From Methylobacterium persicinum (GTDB lineage Bacteria > Pseudomonadota > Alphaproteobacteria > Rhizobiales > Beijerinckiaceae): DNA of 64,000 nt. The translations under genes were made by a program, and so were the position numbers. Position 1 is the first letter of the stretch. Every line of letters begins with the position of its first letter. Of the stretch, positions 46,246 to 54,487 are shown piece after piece. Location: contig NZ_BPQX01000053.1 in assembly GCF_022179525.1 (NCBI RefSeq), positions 1 through 64,000 of the forward strand. Direction: 5' to 3'. The notes under the pieces are model-generated. The model was not told the origin of the DNA and did no database searches. It was given only the letters and a program-made list of their open reading frames with translations.

Positions 46246-47185
46246 GGCGGGGACCCCGTCGCCGGCGATCGGCCGGCTCGCCATTGTCGGCCTCGGGCTG
46301 ATCGGCTCCTCCATCGCCCGCGCCGCCCGCCGCTACGGGCTGGCCCGGGAGATCGTCGCCGTGGATACCGACGAGGCCGTGCGGGACCGGGTGCGCGAAC
46401 TCGGCATCGCCGACCATGTGACCGGCGACCCGGCGGAGGGTGCCGCCGGCACCGACCTCGTCGTGCTCTGCGTACCCGTCGGCGCCATGGGGCCGGTCGC
46501 GCAGGCCATGGCTCGCCACCTGAAGCCGGGCGCCATCGTCTCCGATGTCGGCTCCGTCAAGGGATCCGTGGTGGCGGCGGTCCAGCCACACCTGCCCGAG
46601 GGTGTGTACCTCGTGCCCGGCCACCCCATCGCGGGAACGGAGTATTCCGGGCCGGATGCCGGCTTCTCGACGCTGTTCGCCGGGCGGTGGTGCATCCTGA
46701 CCCCGCCCGAGGGGACGCCGGACGAAGCCGCCGAGCGGGTCCGCGGCCTGTGGGAGGGCATGGGCGCCCTCGTCGAGACGATGAGCCCCGAGCATCACGA
46801 CCTCGTGCTCGCCATCACGAGCCATGTGCCCCACCTGATCGCCTACAACATCGTCGGCACAGCCGCCGATCTGGAGGCGGTGACGCAGTCCGAGGTCATC
46901 AAATTCTCGGCGAGCGGATTCCGCGATTTCACCCGCATCGCCGCCTCCGACCCGACCATGTGGCGGGACATCTTCCTCAACAACCGCGACGCGGTGCTGG
47001 AGATGCTCGGCCGCTTCAACGAGGACCTCGCCGCCCTGGCCCGGGCCGTGCGCTGGGGCGACGGCGATGCCCTGCACGCCATGTTCACCCGCACCCGGGC
47101 GATCCGGCGCAGCATCGTCGCCCTGGGACAGGATACGGCGGCTCCGGATTTCGGCCGGCCGCGGCCGGCTGAGGATGCGAACTAA
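46238..47185 (+). CDS. tyrC: prephenate/arogenate (cyclohexadienyl) dehydrogenase
   Basis: NAD(P)-dependent oxidative decarboxylation of prephenate or arogenate on the way to tyrosine. The 315-residue protein starts at GTG 46238, overlapping hisC, and shows the Rossmann motif [10 protein letters not shown] near its N terminus, the catalytic His in [10 protein letters not shown] and the [13 protein letters not shown] helix. Single-function length (no chorismate mutase domain). Substrate preference between prephenate and arogenate is unclear. Confidence 0.92.
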   Translation: MAEAGTPSPAIGRLAIVGLGLIGSSIARAARRYGLAREIVAVDTDEAVRDRVRELGIADHVTGDPAEGAAGTDLVVLCVPVGAMGPVAQAMARHLKPGAIVSDVGSVKGSVVAAVQPHLPEGVYLVPGHPIAGTEYSGPDAGFSTLFAGRWCILTPPEGTPDEAAERVRGLWEGMGALVETMSPEHHDLVLAITSHVPHLIAYNIVGTAADLEAVTQSEVIKFSASGFRDFTRIAASDPTMWRDIFLNNRDAVLEMLGRFNEDLAALARAVRWGDGDALHAMFTRTRAIRRSIVALGQDTAAPDFGRPRPAEDAN

Positions 47186-47198
47186 GCCGCACCCGGCT

Positions 47199-48323
47199 TC
47201 AATAGAGCGGCGGCACCCGCACGTTGGGAATCGGGAAACCGCTGAACAGCACCTGCCCGTCCACCAGCTTGAGGGGCGGAAGCGGCTTGAGGGGCGGGCC
47301 GGAGGCGCCGGGGGTCTGGGCCTGATCCGCCGCCCGCGGCGCCCCGCGGCCGAGGCCGAGCAGGCCGCCGACGAGCTGGCCGACCAGGGCGCCTTCCTTC
47401 GAGCCGAACCGCTGCCCGACGACGTTGCCGATCAAGGCATCGACGCCCGCCGCCCGCAGGTCGATCTGCCCTGTGGGCCGATGGGCCTCGTCCAGGGCCA
47501 CCTGTCCCCTTGCCTGGATGCGCTGATCCCCCTTGGCCAGGGAAAGGGCGGCGATCTGCAGGAGGCCGCCGGCCCGGCGCCATTTCTCCAGCTCCTTCGG
47601 CAGCGCCCCGGTGCCGAGCACCGTCGCCCGGTCGAGGGTAGCATCGAGGGAAGCATCGACGGGGGCATTGCCGCCGGTCAGGGTATCGAGGGCGGGGATG
47701 GCCGCCTCGGCGAGTTGAAGGTTCACGTCGACGGCCCCGTCGGACTCGAACCGGGCCGGTGACGGCCGGGCATGGATTTCCAGATGTCGGCCGGCGACGG
47801 AAATCGGCTGGGGCTCCGCACCCGCGACGGTCACCTTCGGACCGTCGACGACCAGGGAAGCCCGGGTGAAACCTTCCGCCGCGCCGTGGAAGCTGCCCTG
47901 CAGGGCGCTCCACGAGGCATCTCCGGTCAGGCCGCCCTGCTCGACATGGAACGGGCCCTGGCTCTCGAACAGGACGAGACGGGGCTGATAGATCTGCGCT
48001 ACGGCCGTCGCGGGACCGAGGCGGAAGCTGCCGTCGGACCGGCTGAGCGTCACGGCGGCGCAGCGCAGTTCGAGGCGGAAGGGGAAACCGGTGAGGCTGC
48101 GGTCCTGGCAGGTCCAGGTGCGCCCGGCGGCGGCCTCCCGGGCCAGCCACGCGTCCATCTCGCCCTCGGCCCTTCCGCGGATCCAGAACCACGCGCCGGA
48201 CCAGCCCAGCACGACGATGGCGAGGAGGACATAGGGAAGGAAGAGCCCGATCCGTCCGCGGCGTTTCACCTGACGGGAGGCCGCGTCCGCGGCCCCGCTC
48301 CGACCGTCCATCCCCTGCGTCAT
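47199..48323 (-). CDS. DUF2125-like membrane-anchored protein
   Basis: A 374-residue protein: short charged N terminus, one membrane helix (about 28-48), then a beta-rich domain (FRLELRCAAVTLSR, DGSFRLGPATAVAQIYQPRLVLFESQGPFH) of the DUF2125 type found in alphaproteobacteria, facing the periplasm. Function unknown. It lies convergent to tyrC, with only 13 bases between stops, a conserved arrangement in related bacteria. Confidence 0.82.
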   Translation of the reverse strand: MTQGMDGRSGAADAASRQVKRRGRIGLFLPYVLLAIVVLGWSGAWFWIRGRAEGEMDAWLAREAAAGRTWTCQDRSLTGFPFRLELRCAAVTLSRSDGSFRLGPATAVAQIYQPRLVLFESQGPFHVEQGGLTGDASWSALQGSFHGAAEGFTRASLVVDGPKVTVAGAEPQPISVAGRHLEIHARPSPARFESDGAVDVNLQLAEAAIPALDTLTGGNAPVDASLDATLDRATVLGTGALPKELEKWRRAGGLLQIAALSLAKGDQRIQARGQVALDEAHRPTGQIDLRAAGVDALIGNVVGQRFGSKEGALVGQLVGGLLGLGRGAPRAADQAQTPGASGPPLKPLPPLKLVDGQVLFSGFPIPNVRVPPLY

Positions 48324-48444
48324 GCGCGCCGTCCCTCCGAGGGCCGTGTCATCCGGCCCGCGGCCCTATCCCGGCTTCCCGTCGCGGCGCAAGGGTTTTG
48401 GACGCGAGCACCTCGGGCACGCGCCCCGGGGCGGAAGGGCCGTG

Positions 48445-48891
48445 TCAGACCTGCCGCGGTTCGGCTGTATCCGGGCGGAGATCCTCCACGATGACGCCGC
48501 GCTCGCGCTCGTCCTCGGCGAGGCGGTGGATATGGACCTCGGTCGCACCGCTCCGGCGGGCCCTGTCGAGCCAGACCCGGCGCAGGTGATCCCGGGGGCT
48601 CTCCCCCGAACTCGCCACCGACACCATCTGCGCGATGCCCGAACCGTCGCGCCGGACGGCGATCGTGACGGCCTCGGTCATCTCCTCCGGATCGAACTCG
48701 CCGGCGGGATGGATGCCGACGACGTAGCGCCGGCCCGACCGTCCGCGCCAGGCCGACAGAGCCAGGGCGGGGGAGCCCCGCAGACCCTGTGCCGTTCTCA
48801 GGCGTTCCTCACGCACGTCCTGCCTCCGTAAGCGATCGTCCTTCAGGTCGCGGAGCGCGGCCGACCAGGACAGGGCTCGTTTGTTCGTCAT
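48445..48891 (-). CDS. conserved-looking soluble protein of unknown function
   Basis: A 148-residue basic protein with no signal peptide, no membrane segment and no recognisable domain. The middle (RRYVVGIHPAGEFDPEEM) and the C-terminal HIHRLAEDERERGVIVEDL look structured and the codon use is like its neighbours. Its 3' end lies 121 bases before the start of the DUF2125-like gene, a gap with no gene. Confidence 0.55.
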   Translation of the reverse strand: MTNKRALSWSAALRDLKDDRLRRQDVREERLRTAQGLRGSPALALSAWRGRSGRRYVVGIHPAGEFDPEEMTEAVTIAVRRDGSGIAQMVSVASSGESPRDHLRRVWLDRARRSGATEVHIHRLAEDERERGVIVEDLRPDTAEPRQV

Positions 48892-49046
48892 TTGTTCTCA
48901 TTTAGACCGCGTTTTCCACAGCCGTCAAGGACGCTGTGGCGTTGGTCGGAATGTGGGTTTCCCCGGAGTTTTCCACAAGGGTGGGAGGCGTCCGCGACGG
49001 GTCCCGCGGGGCCGCGATGAGGGCCGGCGGAACCTGTCCCGCGGGG

Positions 49047-51278
49047 CTATTTCGCGCCCCGGTGAAGGTCCCCTTCGATCAGCAGCGCGCTGCGGCTGTC
49101 GAGGCGGGTGCGGTAGACCTGCAGGTTCTCCATCACCCGCTGGACGTAGTTGCGCGTCTCCGTGAACGGGATGCGTTCCACCCAGTCGATCACGTCTATG
49201 CCGCCCTTGCGGGGATCGCCGTAGGCGTCGATCCACTTCTTCACGTTGCCGCCGCCCGCATTGTAGGAGGCGAAGGCCAGGACGTAGGAGCCGCGCCAGT
49301 CCTCCATCAACTCGCCGAGATGGGCTTGGCCGAGCTTGGCGCAGAAGGCCGGGTCGCTCGTCAGCCTGTCCGGGTCGAAGGACGTGGAGACGCGCTTGGC
49401 CGTGCGCTGGGCGGTGGCTGGCATCATCTGCATCAGCCCCCTGGCGCCCACGCCGGATCGCGCCCGGGCGTCGAACTGGCTCTCCTGCCGCGCGATGGCG
49501 TAGACCATCGCCCGCTCCACCTGGGGGACGGCCGTGAAGGACTCGTAGTCTGGAATGCCGATCGTCGGGAAGGCGTGGGCGTCCAGCGGCAGGCCCCGGT
49601 GCAGGGCAAGCTTGCCCACGGAGACCAGGGCGCGGGCGTCTTTCGTCTCGGTGGCGACGTCCCCGAGCGCCTGCATCTCCCGGGCGTCCGTGAGGGCCCG
49701 GGCGGATTCGATGTAGAGGGGCAGGGCGAGGTCCGGCAGGCCCGCCTGCTCCAGCAGGCGCAGGGCCCGGATGGAGAGCCTGTCGTCGAAGGCCTGCCGT
49801 TCCGCCCCTTCGAGGGCCGGGACGGCGCGGAGCGGCAGGCTCGTCTGGCCGAGCTTCGCCCGCGCCACCTGGCCGTAATAGGCGACGGGCAGGGCCGCCG
49901 CCTTCTCGTAGAAGCGCTTGGCCTCGTCGGCGCGCCCCATCGCCTCGGCGGCCCGGCCCTGCCAGTAGGCCCCCCGGGCGAGGGAGTTCGGCCCCTCGGC
50001 CAGGGCCGCCACCTGCGCGAAATGCCCGGCGGCCTTCTCCGGATCCGAGAGGAAGCGCAGGGCGATCCAGCCGGCATGGAACTCGGCCTCGATCCGCTTT
50101 TCCGGGCTGCGGGCGGAATGGCCGCTGACCACCGCGTAGGCGGTCTTGGCATCCCCCGCGTCGAGGAGCTTGCGGGCGACGATCCGGCGCTCGACCCACC
50201 ATTCGTCGCCATCGACCAGCACGTCCGGGTTGGTCGGCGCCGCGGCGAGCACGGCGGCGGCCTCGACCGCCTTGTCCGCCCGGCGGAAATACTGGGCGCG
50301 CGAGAACAGATAGGACGCGTCGTTGCGCAGGGATGGCGGGACGGCGGCCAGCGCCGAGGCGGCGCCGGAGCTCTTGTCCTCCACCGCCCGGCGGGCGCGC
50401 ACGAGGCTCGCGTAGGAGCCACCGGCATAGCCGGCCGCCCGCCCGGCGGTCTCCCAATCCTCCTTGAGGAGGGCCCGCTCCATCCGGTAGCGGTGGTCCT
50501 GGCGGGTGAGCACGCCGGGGAAGCCGTCCTGCACCTTCGCTTCCAGGCTGCGGCCGAAACTTTCCGTGCGCCACAGGTCCCGGACGAGGTCGTCGGCGTC
50601 GGCTTCCAGCCCGTCGGCGCGCAGGGCCAGGGCCAGGGCGAACTTGCCCGGTGCGCTCGCCGGCCGGGAACCGGCGAAGAAGGCCCGCACCGTGGCGGGC
50701 GCCTTGTGCTCGCTAAGCAGCGTCTCCTCCGCCCGGCGGCGGAGGAGGGAGCCGCCCGGCCAATCGGGGTTGCTGCGGGTGAAGGCCACGATGCGTTCGA
50801 AGCCGATCCCGGCGCCGGCGCGGATCGCCACCCATTGCAGGAGGGCCCGGGCCGCCGGGTCGGTGAAGCCCTCGGCCATCTTGTCCGCGTCGGACACCTT
50901 GCCCTTGCGATAGAGGTCGATCGCCCCCCGCAAGAGGGTCAGGTCGGTCTCGCCGGTGGCCTTGGGCCGGGCAAGGTCGGGCACCTCAGGCACCGGGGCG
51001 GCGGGCGCCACCGCGGCGTCCGGCATCGGAAAGGTGATAGCCGCGTCGGGATCGGCTGAGGCATAGGCCGAGGCGGCGGCGGGCTTGCGCTCGGCCTCGT
51101 CGCCCCGGGCGGCCTCAGCCTTGAGGCCATCGCCCCCGGCCTCGACACCGTCCTGTGCCTGAGCGAGTGCGGGCGGGGCGGTCTCCGGGCCGGCCGGTCC
51201 CGCCAGGGCGGCGCCGACCCCCGCCGCCAGGGCGATGACCGTGAGGTGCGGGCGCTTCCAGGCGATGGCTCGGATCAC
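49047..51278 (-). CDS. slt: soluble lytic murein transglycosylase
   Basis: Cleaves peptidoglycan glycan strands with 1,6-anhydro ring formation in the periplasm. About 743 residues from the GTG at 51278, which has GGAGAGGTGAGG just before it (a start 36 bases upstream at ATG is also open). Signal segment (about 10-28), Ala/Pro-rich linker, the superhelical U-domain of short helices (about 100-560), and the C-terminal SLT domain with the catalytic Glu in RQESQFDARARSGVGARGLMQ. Divergent from dapA. Confidence 0.92.
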   Translation of the reverse strand: MIRAIAWKRPHLTVIALAAGVGAALAGPAGPETAPPALAQAQDGVEAGGDGLKAEAARGDEAERKPAAASAYASADPDAAITFPMPDAAVAPAAPVPEVPDLARPKATGETDLTLLRGAIDLYRKGKVSDADKMAEGFTDPAARALLQWVAIRAGAGIGFERIVAFTRSNPDWPGGSLLRRRAEETLLSEHKAPATVRAFFAGSRPASAPGKFALALALRADGLEADADDLVRDLWRTESFGRSLEAKVQDGFPGVLTRQDHRYRMERALLKEDWETAGRAAGYAGGSYASLVRARRAVEDKSSGAASALAAVPPSLRNDASYLFSRAQYFRRADKAVEAAAVLAAAPTNPDVLVDGDEWWVERRIVARKLLDAGDAKTAYAVVSGHSARSPEKRIEAEFHAGWIALRFLSDPEKAAGHFAQVAALAEGPNSLARGAYWQGRAAEAMGRADEAKRFYEKAAALPVAYYGQVARAKLGQTSLPLRAVPALEGAERQAFDDRLSIRALRLLEQAGLPDLALPLYIESARALTDAREMQALGDVATETKDARALVSVGKLALHRGLPLDAHAFPTIGIPDYESFTAVPQVERAMVYAIARQESQFDARARSGVGARGLMQMMPATAQRTAKRVSTSFDPDRLTSDPAFCAKLGQAHLGELMEDWRGSYVLAFASYNAGGGNVKKWIDAYGDPRKGGIDVIDWVERIPFTETRNYVQRVMENLQVYRTRLDSRSALLIEGDLHRGAK

Positions 51279-51364
51279 GACCTCACCTCTCCGCAACGGC
51301 AGCGTGAAGGACACAGCTTGGGCGGAGACTGATTAAGACCCCGTTAACCGTGTCACGGATCCGT

Positions 51365-51393
51365 TTGCGCGGGGCCGCACGAACCCCTATGTC
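51365..51393 (+). promoter_or_regulatory. Candidate promoter for dapA
   Basis: TTGCGC and TATGTC are separated by exactly 17 bases, about 75 bases before the dapA ATG, in the divergent slt-dapA spacer. Motif and position only. Confidence 0.4.
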
Positions 51394-51465
51394 TGCGCGC
51401 TCGCGCCGGCACGGCGCGGGTGAATGGCGGCGAGACGGCCGTACGACTCCCCTGGGACGCCTGAG

Positions 51466-52362
51466 ATGACCGAGACGACCGCCCGCCTGCGGGGCTCGAT
51501 GACCGCGCTGGTGACGCCTTTCCGTGATGGCGCCTTCGACGAGCAGGCCTTCCGAAAGTTCGTACGGTGGCAGGTCGAGCAGGGCAGCCACGGCCTCGTC
51601 CCGACGGGCACGACCGGAGAGAGCCCGACCCTCACCCATGCCGAGCACGACCGGGTGGTCGAAGCCTGCATCGACGAGGCCGGCGGCCGGGTGCCCGTCG
51701 TGGCGGGCGCCGGCTCCAACAGCACGGCCGAGGCCATCGAGCGGGCGCAGCATGCCGAGAAGGCCGGCGCCGACGCCGTGCTCGTGGTGACCCCGTATTA
51801 CAACAAGCCGACGCAAGGCGGTCTCTACGCCCACTTCAAGGCGATCAACGACGCGGTCGGTATCCCGATCATCATCTACAACATCCCGCCCAGGTCCGTC
51901 ATCGACATGAGCGTCGAGACGATGGCCCGGCTCTTCGAATTGAAGAACATCGTCGGCGTGAAGGACGCGACCGCGAAGATCGACCGCGTCAGCCAGCAGC
52001 GCCAGGCCATGGGCGAGAGCTTCATCCAGCTTTCAGGCGAAGATGCGACGGCCCTCGGCTACAATGCCCAGGGCGGCCACGGCTGCATCTCGGTGGTGGC
52101 CAACGTCGCCCCACGCCTCTGCGCCGACCTGCAGGAGGCTTCGCTCTCGGGGGACTACGCGAAGGCGCTCACGATCCAGGACCGGCTGTTCCCGCTCCAG
52201 GCCGGCCTGTTCGCCGAGGCCAATCCCGGCCCGGTGAAGTACGCCCTCTCGCGACTCGGCCACATGAGCGAGGAGCTGCGCCTGCCCCTCGTGACCGTGT
52301 CGGACGAGACCCGCCGGATCGTGGATGCCGCCCTGCGCCACGCCGGCCTCCTGGAAGGCTGA
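51466..52362 (+). CDS. dapA: 4-hydroxy-tetrahydrodipicolinate synthase
   Basis: Condenses pyruvate with aspartate semialdehyde at the entry to lysine and diaminopimelate synthesis. The 298-residue TIM-barrel protein has the Schiff-base lysine K166 in GVKDAT, Y138 in IIYNIPPR, and the GTTGESPTL substrate loop (48-56). ATG 51466 is the start that gives normal family length; it is followed by smpB 24 bases on, the usual alphaproteobacterial order. Confidence 0.96.
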   Translation: MTETTARLRGSMTALVTPFRDGAFDEQAFRKFVRWQVEQGSHGLVPTGTTGESPTLTHAEHDRVVEACIDEAGGRVPVVAGAGSNSTAEAIERAQHAEKAGADAVLVVTPYYNKPTQGGLYAHFKAINDAVGIPIIIYNIPPRSVIDMSVETMARLFELKNIVGVKDATAKIDRVSQQRQAMGESFIQLSGEDATALGYNAQGGHGCISVVANVAPRLCADLQEASLSGDYAKALTIQDRLFPLQAGLFAEANPGPVKYALSRLGHMSEELRLPLVTVSDETRRIVDAALRHAGLLEG

Positions 52363-52386
52363 GCGAGAAGAAGAGAGATCCATCGC

Positions 52387-52860
52387 ATGGCGCCGAAGAC
52401 GGAGCCCGGGCGGCGCGTGGTGGCCGACAACCGGGCCGCGCGCTACCACTATTCCATCGAGGACACCCTCGAGGCCGGCATCTCCTTGACCGGCACCGAG
52501 GTGAAGTCCCTGCGCGGCGGCAAGGCCACGATCGGGGAGGCCTATGCCGGCCCTTCCGGCAACGACCTGATGCTGTTCAACGCCTACATCCCCGAATATC
52601 TCGAGGCGAACCGCTTCAACCACGACACCAAGCGACCGCGCCGCCTGCTGCTGCATCGCCGGCAGATCGACAAGCTGATCGGCGCCACCCAGCGCCAGGG
52701 CTACACGGTCGTCCCGCTGAAGATCTACTTCAACGAGCGTGGCCGCGCGAAGGTCGAACTCGGTCTGGGCAAGGGCAAGCAGGCCCACGACAAGCGCGAG
52801 GCCGTGAAGGAGCGCGACTGGAAGCGCGATCAGGCCCGGCTGCTGCGCGACAGGGGGTGA
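52387..52860 (+). CDS. smpB: tmRNA-binding protein SmpB
   Basis: Binds tmRNA and delivers it to stalled ribosomes for trans-translation. The 157-residue beta-barrel protein has [29 protein letters not shown] and the basic C-terminal tail ([14 protein letters not shown]) that enters the mRNA channel. It follows dapA closely. I see no tmRNA gene in the window. Confidence 0.96.
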   Translation: MAPKTEPGRRVVADNRAARYHYSIEDTLEAGISLTGTEVKSLRGGKATIGEAYAGPSGNDLMLFNAYIPEYLEANRFNHDTKRPRRLLLHRRQIDKLIGATQRQGYTVVPLKIYFNERGRAKVELGLGKGKQAHDKREAVKERDWKRDQARLLRDRG

Positions 52861-52875
52861 GGGGCGTCCCTCGCT

Positions 52876-52903
52876 CCGTCATCGCCTCACTGCGCTCGCA
52901 AAG
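52876..52903. repeat. Half-size, degenerate family A repeat
   Basis: CCGTCATCGCCTCACTGCGCTCGCAAAGA matches one arm of family A with several mismatches and no partner arm. It sits between smpB and the peroxiredoxin gene. Confidence 0.5.
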
Positions 52904-52953
52904 ATACAAGGCGCGCGATACGATCCCCCCACAACCGGGAGGGGAGGATTACC

Positions 52954-53526
52954 GTGGCGACGAACCTGCAGAGCCTGCCCACCGACCTGCCGGTGCCGGA
53001 GGATGACGGCGGCGCCGACCATCTCCGCGGCGCCCGCTTGCCCGATGTGGCCCTGCGCGCCACGGACGGCCGCACGGTCTCCCTGGCGAAGCTCCCGGGC
53101 CGCACGGTGGCCTATGCCTATCCGCGCACCGGCGAGCCCGACAAGCCGGCCCTCACCGCCGACTGGGATGCCATCCCCGGTGCCCGGGGCTGCACGCCGC
53201 AATCCTGCGACTTTCGCGATCATTTCCGGGAGTTGAAGGACCTCGGCGTCGATCACGTCTTCGGCCTGTCGACCCAGACGAGCGCGTACCAGCAGGAGGC
53301 GGCGACGCGCCTTCACCTGCCCTTCCCGCTGCTGTCGGATGCCCATCGCGCCCTGGCGATGGCGGCCCGCCTGCCGACCTTCGAGGCCGGCGGGCAGACC
53401 CTGCTGCGGCGCCTCATGCTGGTGATCGACGACGGCGTCGTGAGCCACCTCTTCTACCCGGTCTTCCCGCCGGACGAGAGCGCCCGGCAGGTGGTGGCGT
53501 GGCTCAAGGCCGCCCAGGGCGCCTGA
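52954..53526 (+). CDS. Bcp-like peroxiredoxin (thioredoxin fold)
   Basis: A 190-residue thiol peroxidase. The active-site segment GCTPQSCDFRDHF has the peroxidatic Cys80 and the Bcp-type second Cys85 four residues between, the pattern of Bcp/PrxQ enzymes that form an intramolecular disulfide. It would reduce hydroperoxides in the cytoplasm. GTG start at 52954 with GGGAGGGGAGG upstream. The residues just before the cysteine (YPRTGEPDKPA) differ from the canonical PKxxTxGC, so it is a divergent member. Confidence 0.82.
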   Translation: MATNLQSLPTDLPVPEDDGGADHLRGARLPDVALRATDGRTVSLAKLPGRTVAYAYPRTGEPDKPALTADWDAIPGARGCTPQSCDFRDHFRELKDLGVDHVFGLSTQTSAYQQEAATRLHLPFPLLSDAHRALAMAARLPTFEAGGQTLLRRLMLVIDDGVVSHLFYPVFPPDESARQVVAWLKAAQGA

Positions 53527-53531
53527 GGGTC

Positions 53532-54167
53532 CTATTCCTCGTCCGGATCCGGCTGGCGGATGCCGTAGCGGTTCTCCAAATTCGGCCGTGTCTCGGCGCG
53601 ATGGCGCGTCGGCGTCTCGCCGGCCGGGCGCGGCGGGCGCTCCCCCGGGTCCCGGCCGATGCGCGAGGCGAGGGTCGACAGGTCGACGAACTCGTCCGCC
53701 TGCCGGCGCAACTCGTCGGAGATCATCGCCGGCTGGGTCTGGATGGTGGAGATCACGGTGACGCGAACACCGCGCCGCTGCATCGCCTCGACGAGGGAGC
53801 GGAAATCCCCATCCCCCGAGAACAGCACCATGTGGTCGATCCGCGGGGCGAGTTCGAAGGCATCGATGGCCAGCTCGATGTCCATGTTGCCCTTGAACCG
53901 GCGGCGGCCGGCGGCATCGGTGAATTCCCGGACGGGCTTCGTCACCACGCGGTAGCCGTTATAGTCGAGCCAATCGACCAGCGGCCGAATCGAGGAGTAT
54001 TCTTGGTCCTCAATCATCGCCGTATAGTAGAATGCGCGGATCAGCGTCTCACGCGACTGAAAATCTTTGAGAAGCTTCTTGTAGTCGATGTCGAAGCCGA
54101 GGGCTTTGGTGGTGGCATAAAGATTTGCGCCGTCAATGAAGACAGCGCACCGTTGATTCGATTGCAT
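53532..54167 (-). CDS. NYN (LabA/DUF88-like PIN-fold) domain protein
   Basis: A 211-residue protein with an N-terminal NYN domain, a PIN-like ribonuclease fold: acidic metal-site residues are in FIDGANLY (D12), KGNMDIELAIDAF and SGDGDFRSLVE. These proteins process RNA, but substrates are unknown in most bacteria. The C-terminal 50 residues are Pro/Arg-rich and probably disordered. It lies convergent to the peroxiredoxin gene, and upstream of it is the low-GC gap before rsh. Confidence 0.85.
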   Translation of the reverse strand: MQSNQRCAVFIDGANLYATTKALGFDIDYKKLLKDFQSRETLIRAFYYTAMIEDQEYSSIRPLVDWLDYNGYRVVTKPVREFTDAAGRRRFKGNMDIELAIDAFELAPRIDHMVLFSGDGDFRSLVEAMQRRGVRVTVISTIQTQPAMISDELRRQADEFVDLSTLASRIGRDPGERPPRPAGETPTRHRAETRPNLENRYGIRQPDPDEE

Positions 54168-54487
54168 GAACGCTTTCCGAAAAAATTTGAGAGCTTTAAA
54201 TCGTATGGTGCGGGGGAGCGACGTATCGTTATCGGATCATCGGGGAATGTCTGTCCCGATACGACTGAGAAACGACTTGTATGATGGTCAATAAGGAATG
54301 GTGAAATTCCAGCGATTGCGACGCCCGGATAATCGGGCCGTGCTGGAAGCCTTCGCAGGATCGCGGAGGGACGCAGCGAAGTCAAGGCGAAGGCGTTTGG
54401 CGTCGGCCTCGGACATTCCGTCGGCCCATCTCGCCATGACGGTGAAGGCGTAGGACGCGCGTCACGCCCCCCAAGCCCAACTGGACG
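54168..54487. other. Low-GC gap between the NYN gene and rsh
   Basis: This 320-base stretch has clearly more A and T, mainly near 54170-54300, than the rest of the window. It must contain the NYN gene promoter. The only coding candidate is the 49-codon frame at 54288-54437 (minus). No repeat of family A or B is present. Confidence 0.5.
54288..54437 (-). CDS. possible 49-residue protein
   Basis: Starts at an ATG (MARWADGMSEADAKRLRLDF) and ends RRNRWNFTIPY. An in-frame stop lies eight codons before the ATG. The amphipathic helix-like first half (SEADAKRLRLDFAASLRDP) and basic second half look protein-like, but there is no good Shine-Dalgarno and GC-rich DNA often opens such frames. Confidence 0.3.
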   Translation of the reverse strand: MARWADGMSEADAKRLRLDFAASLRDPAKASSTARLSGRRNRWNFTIPY

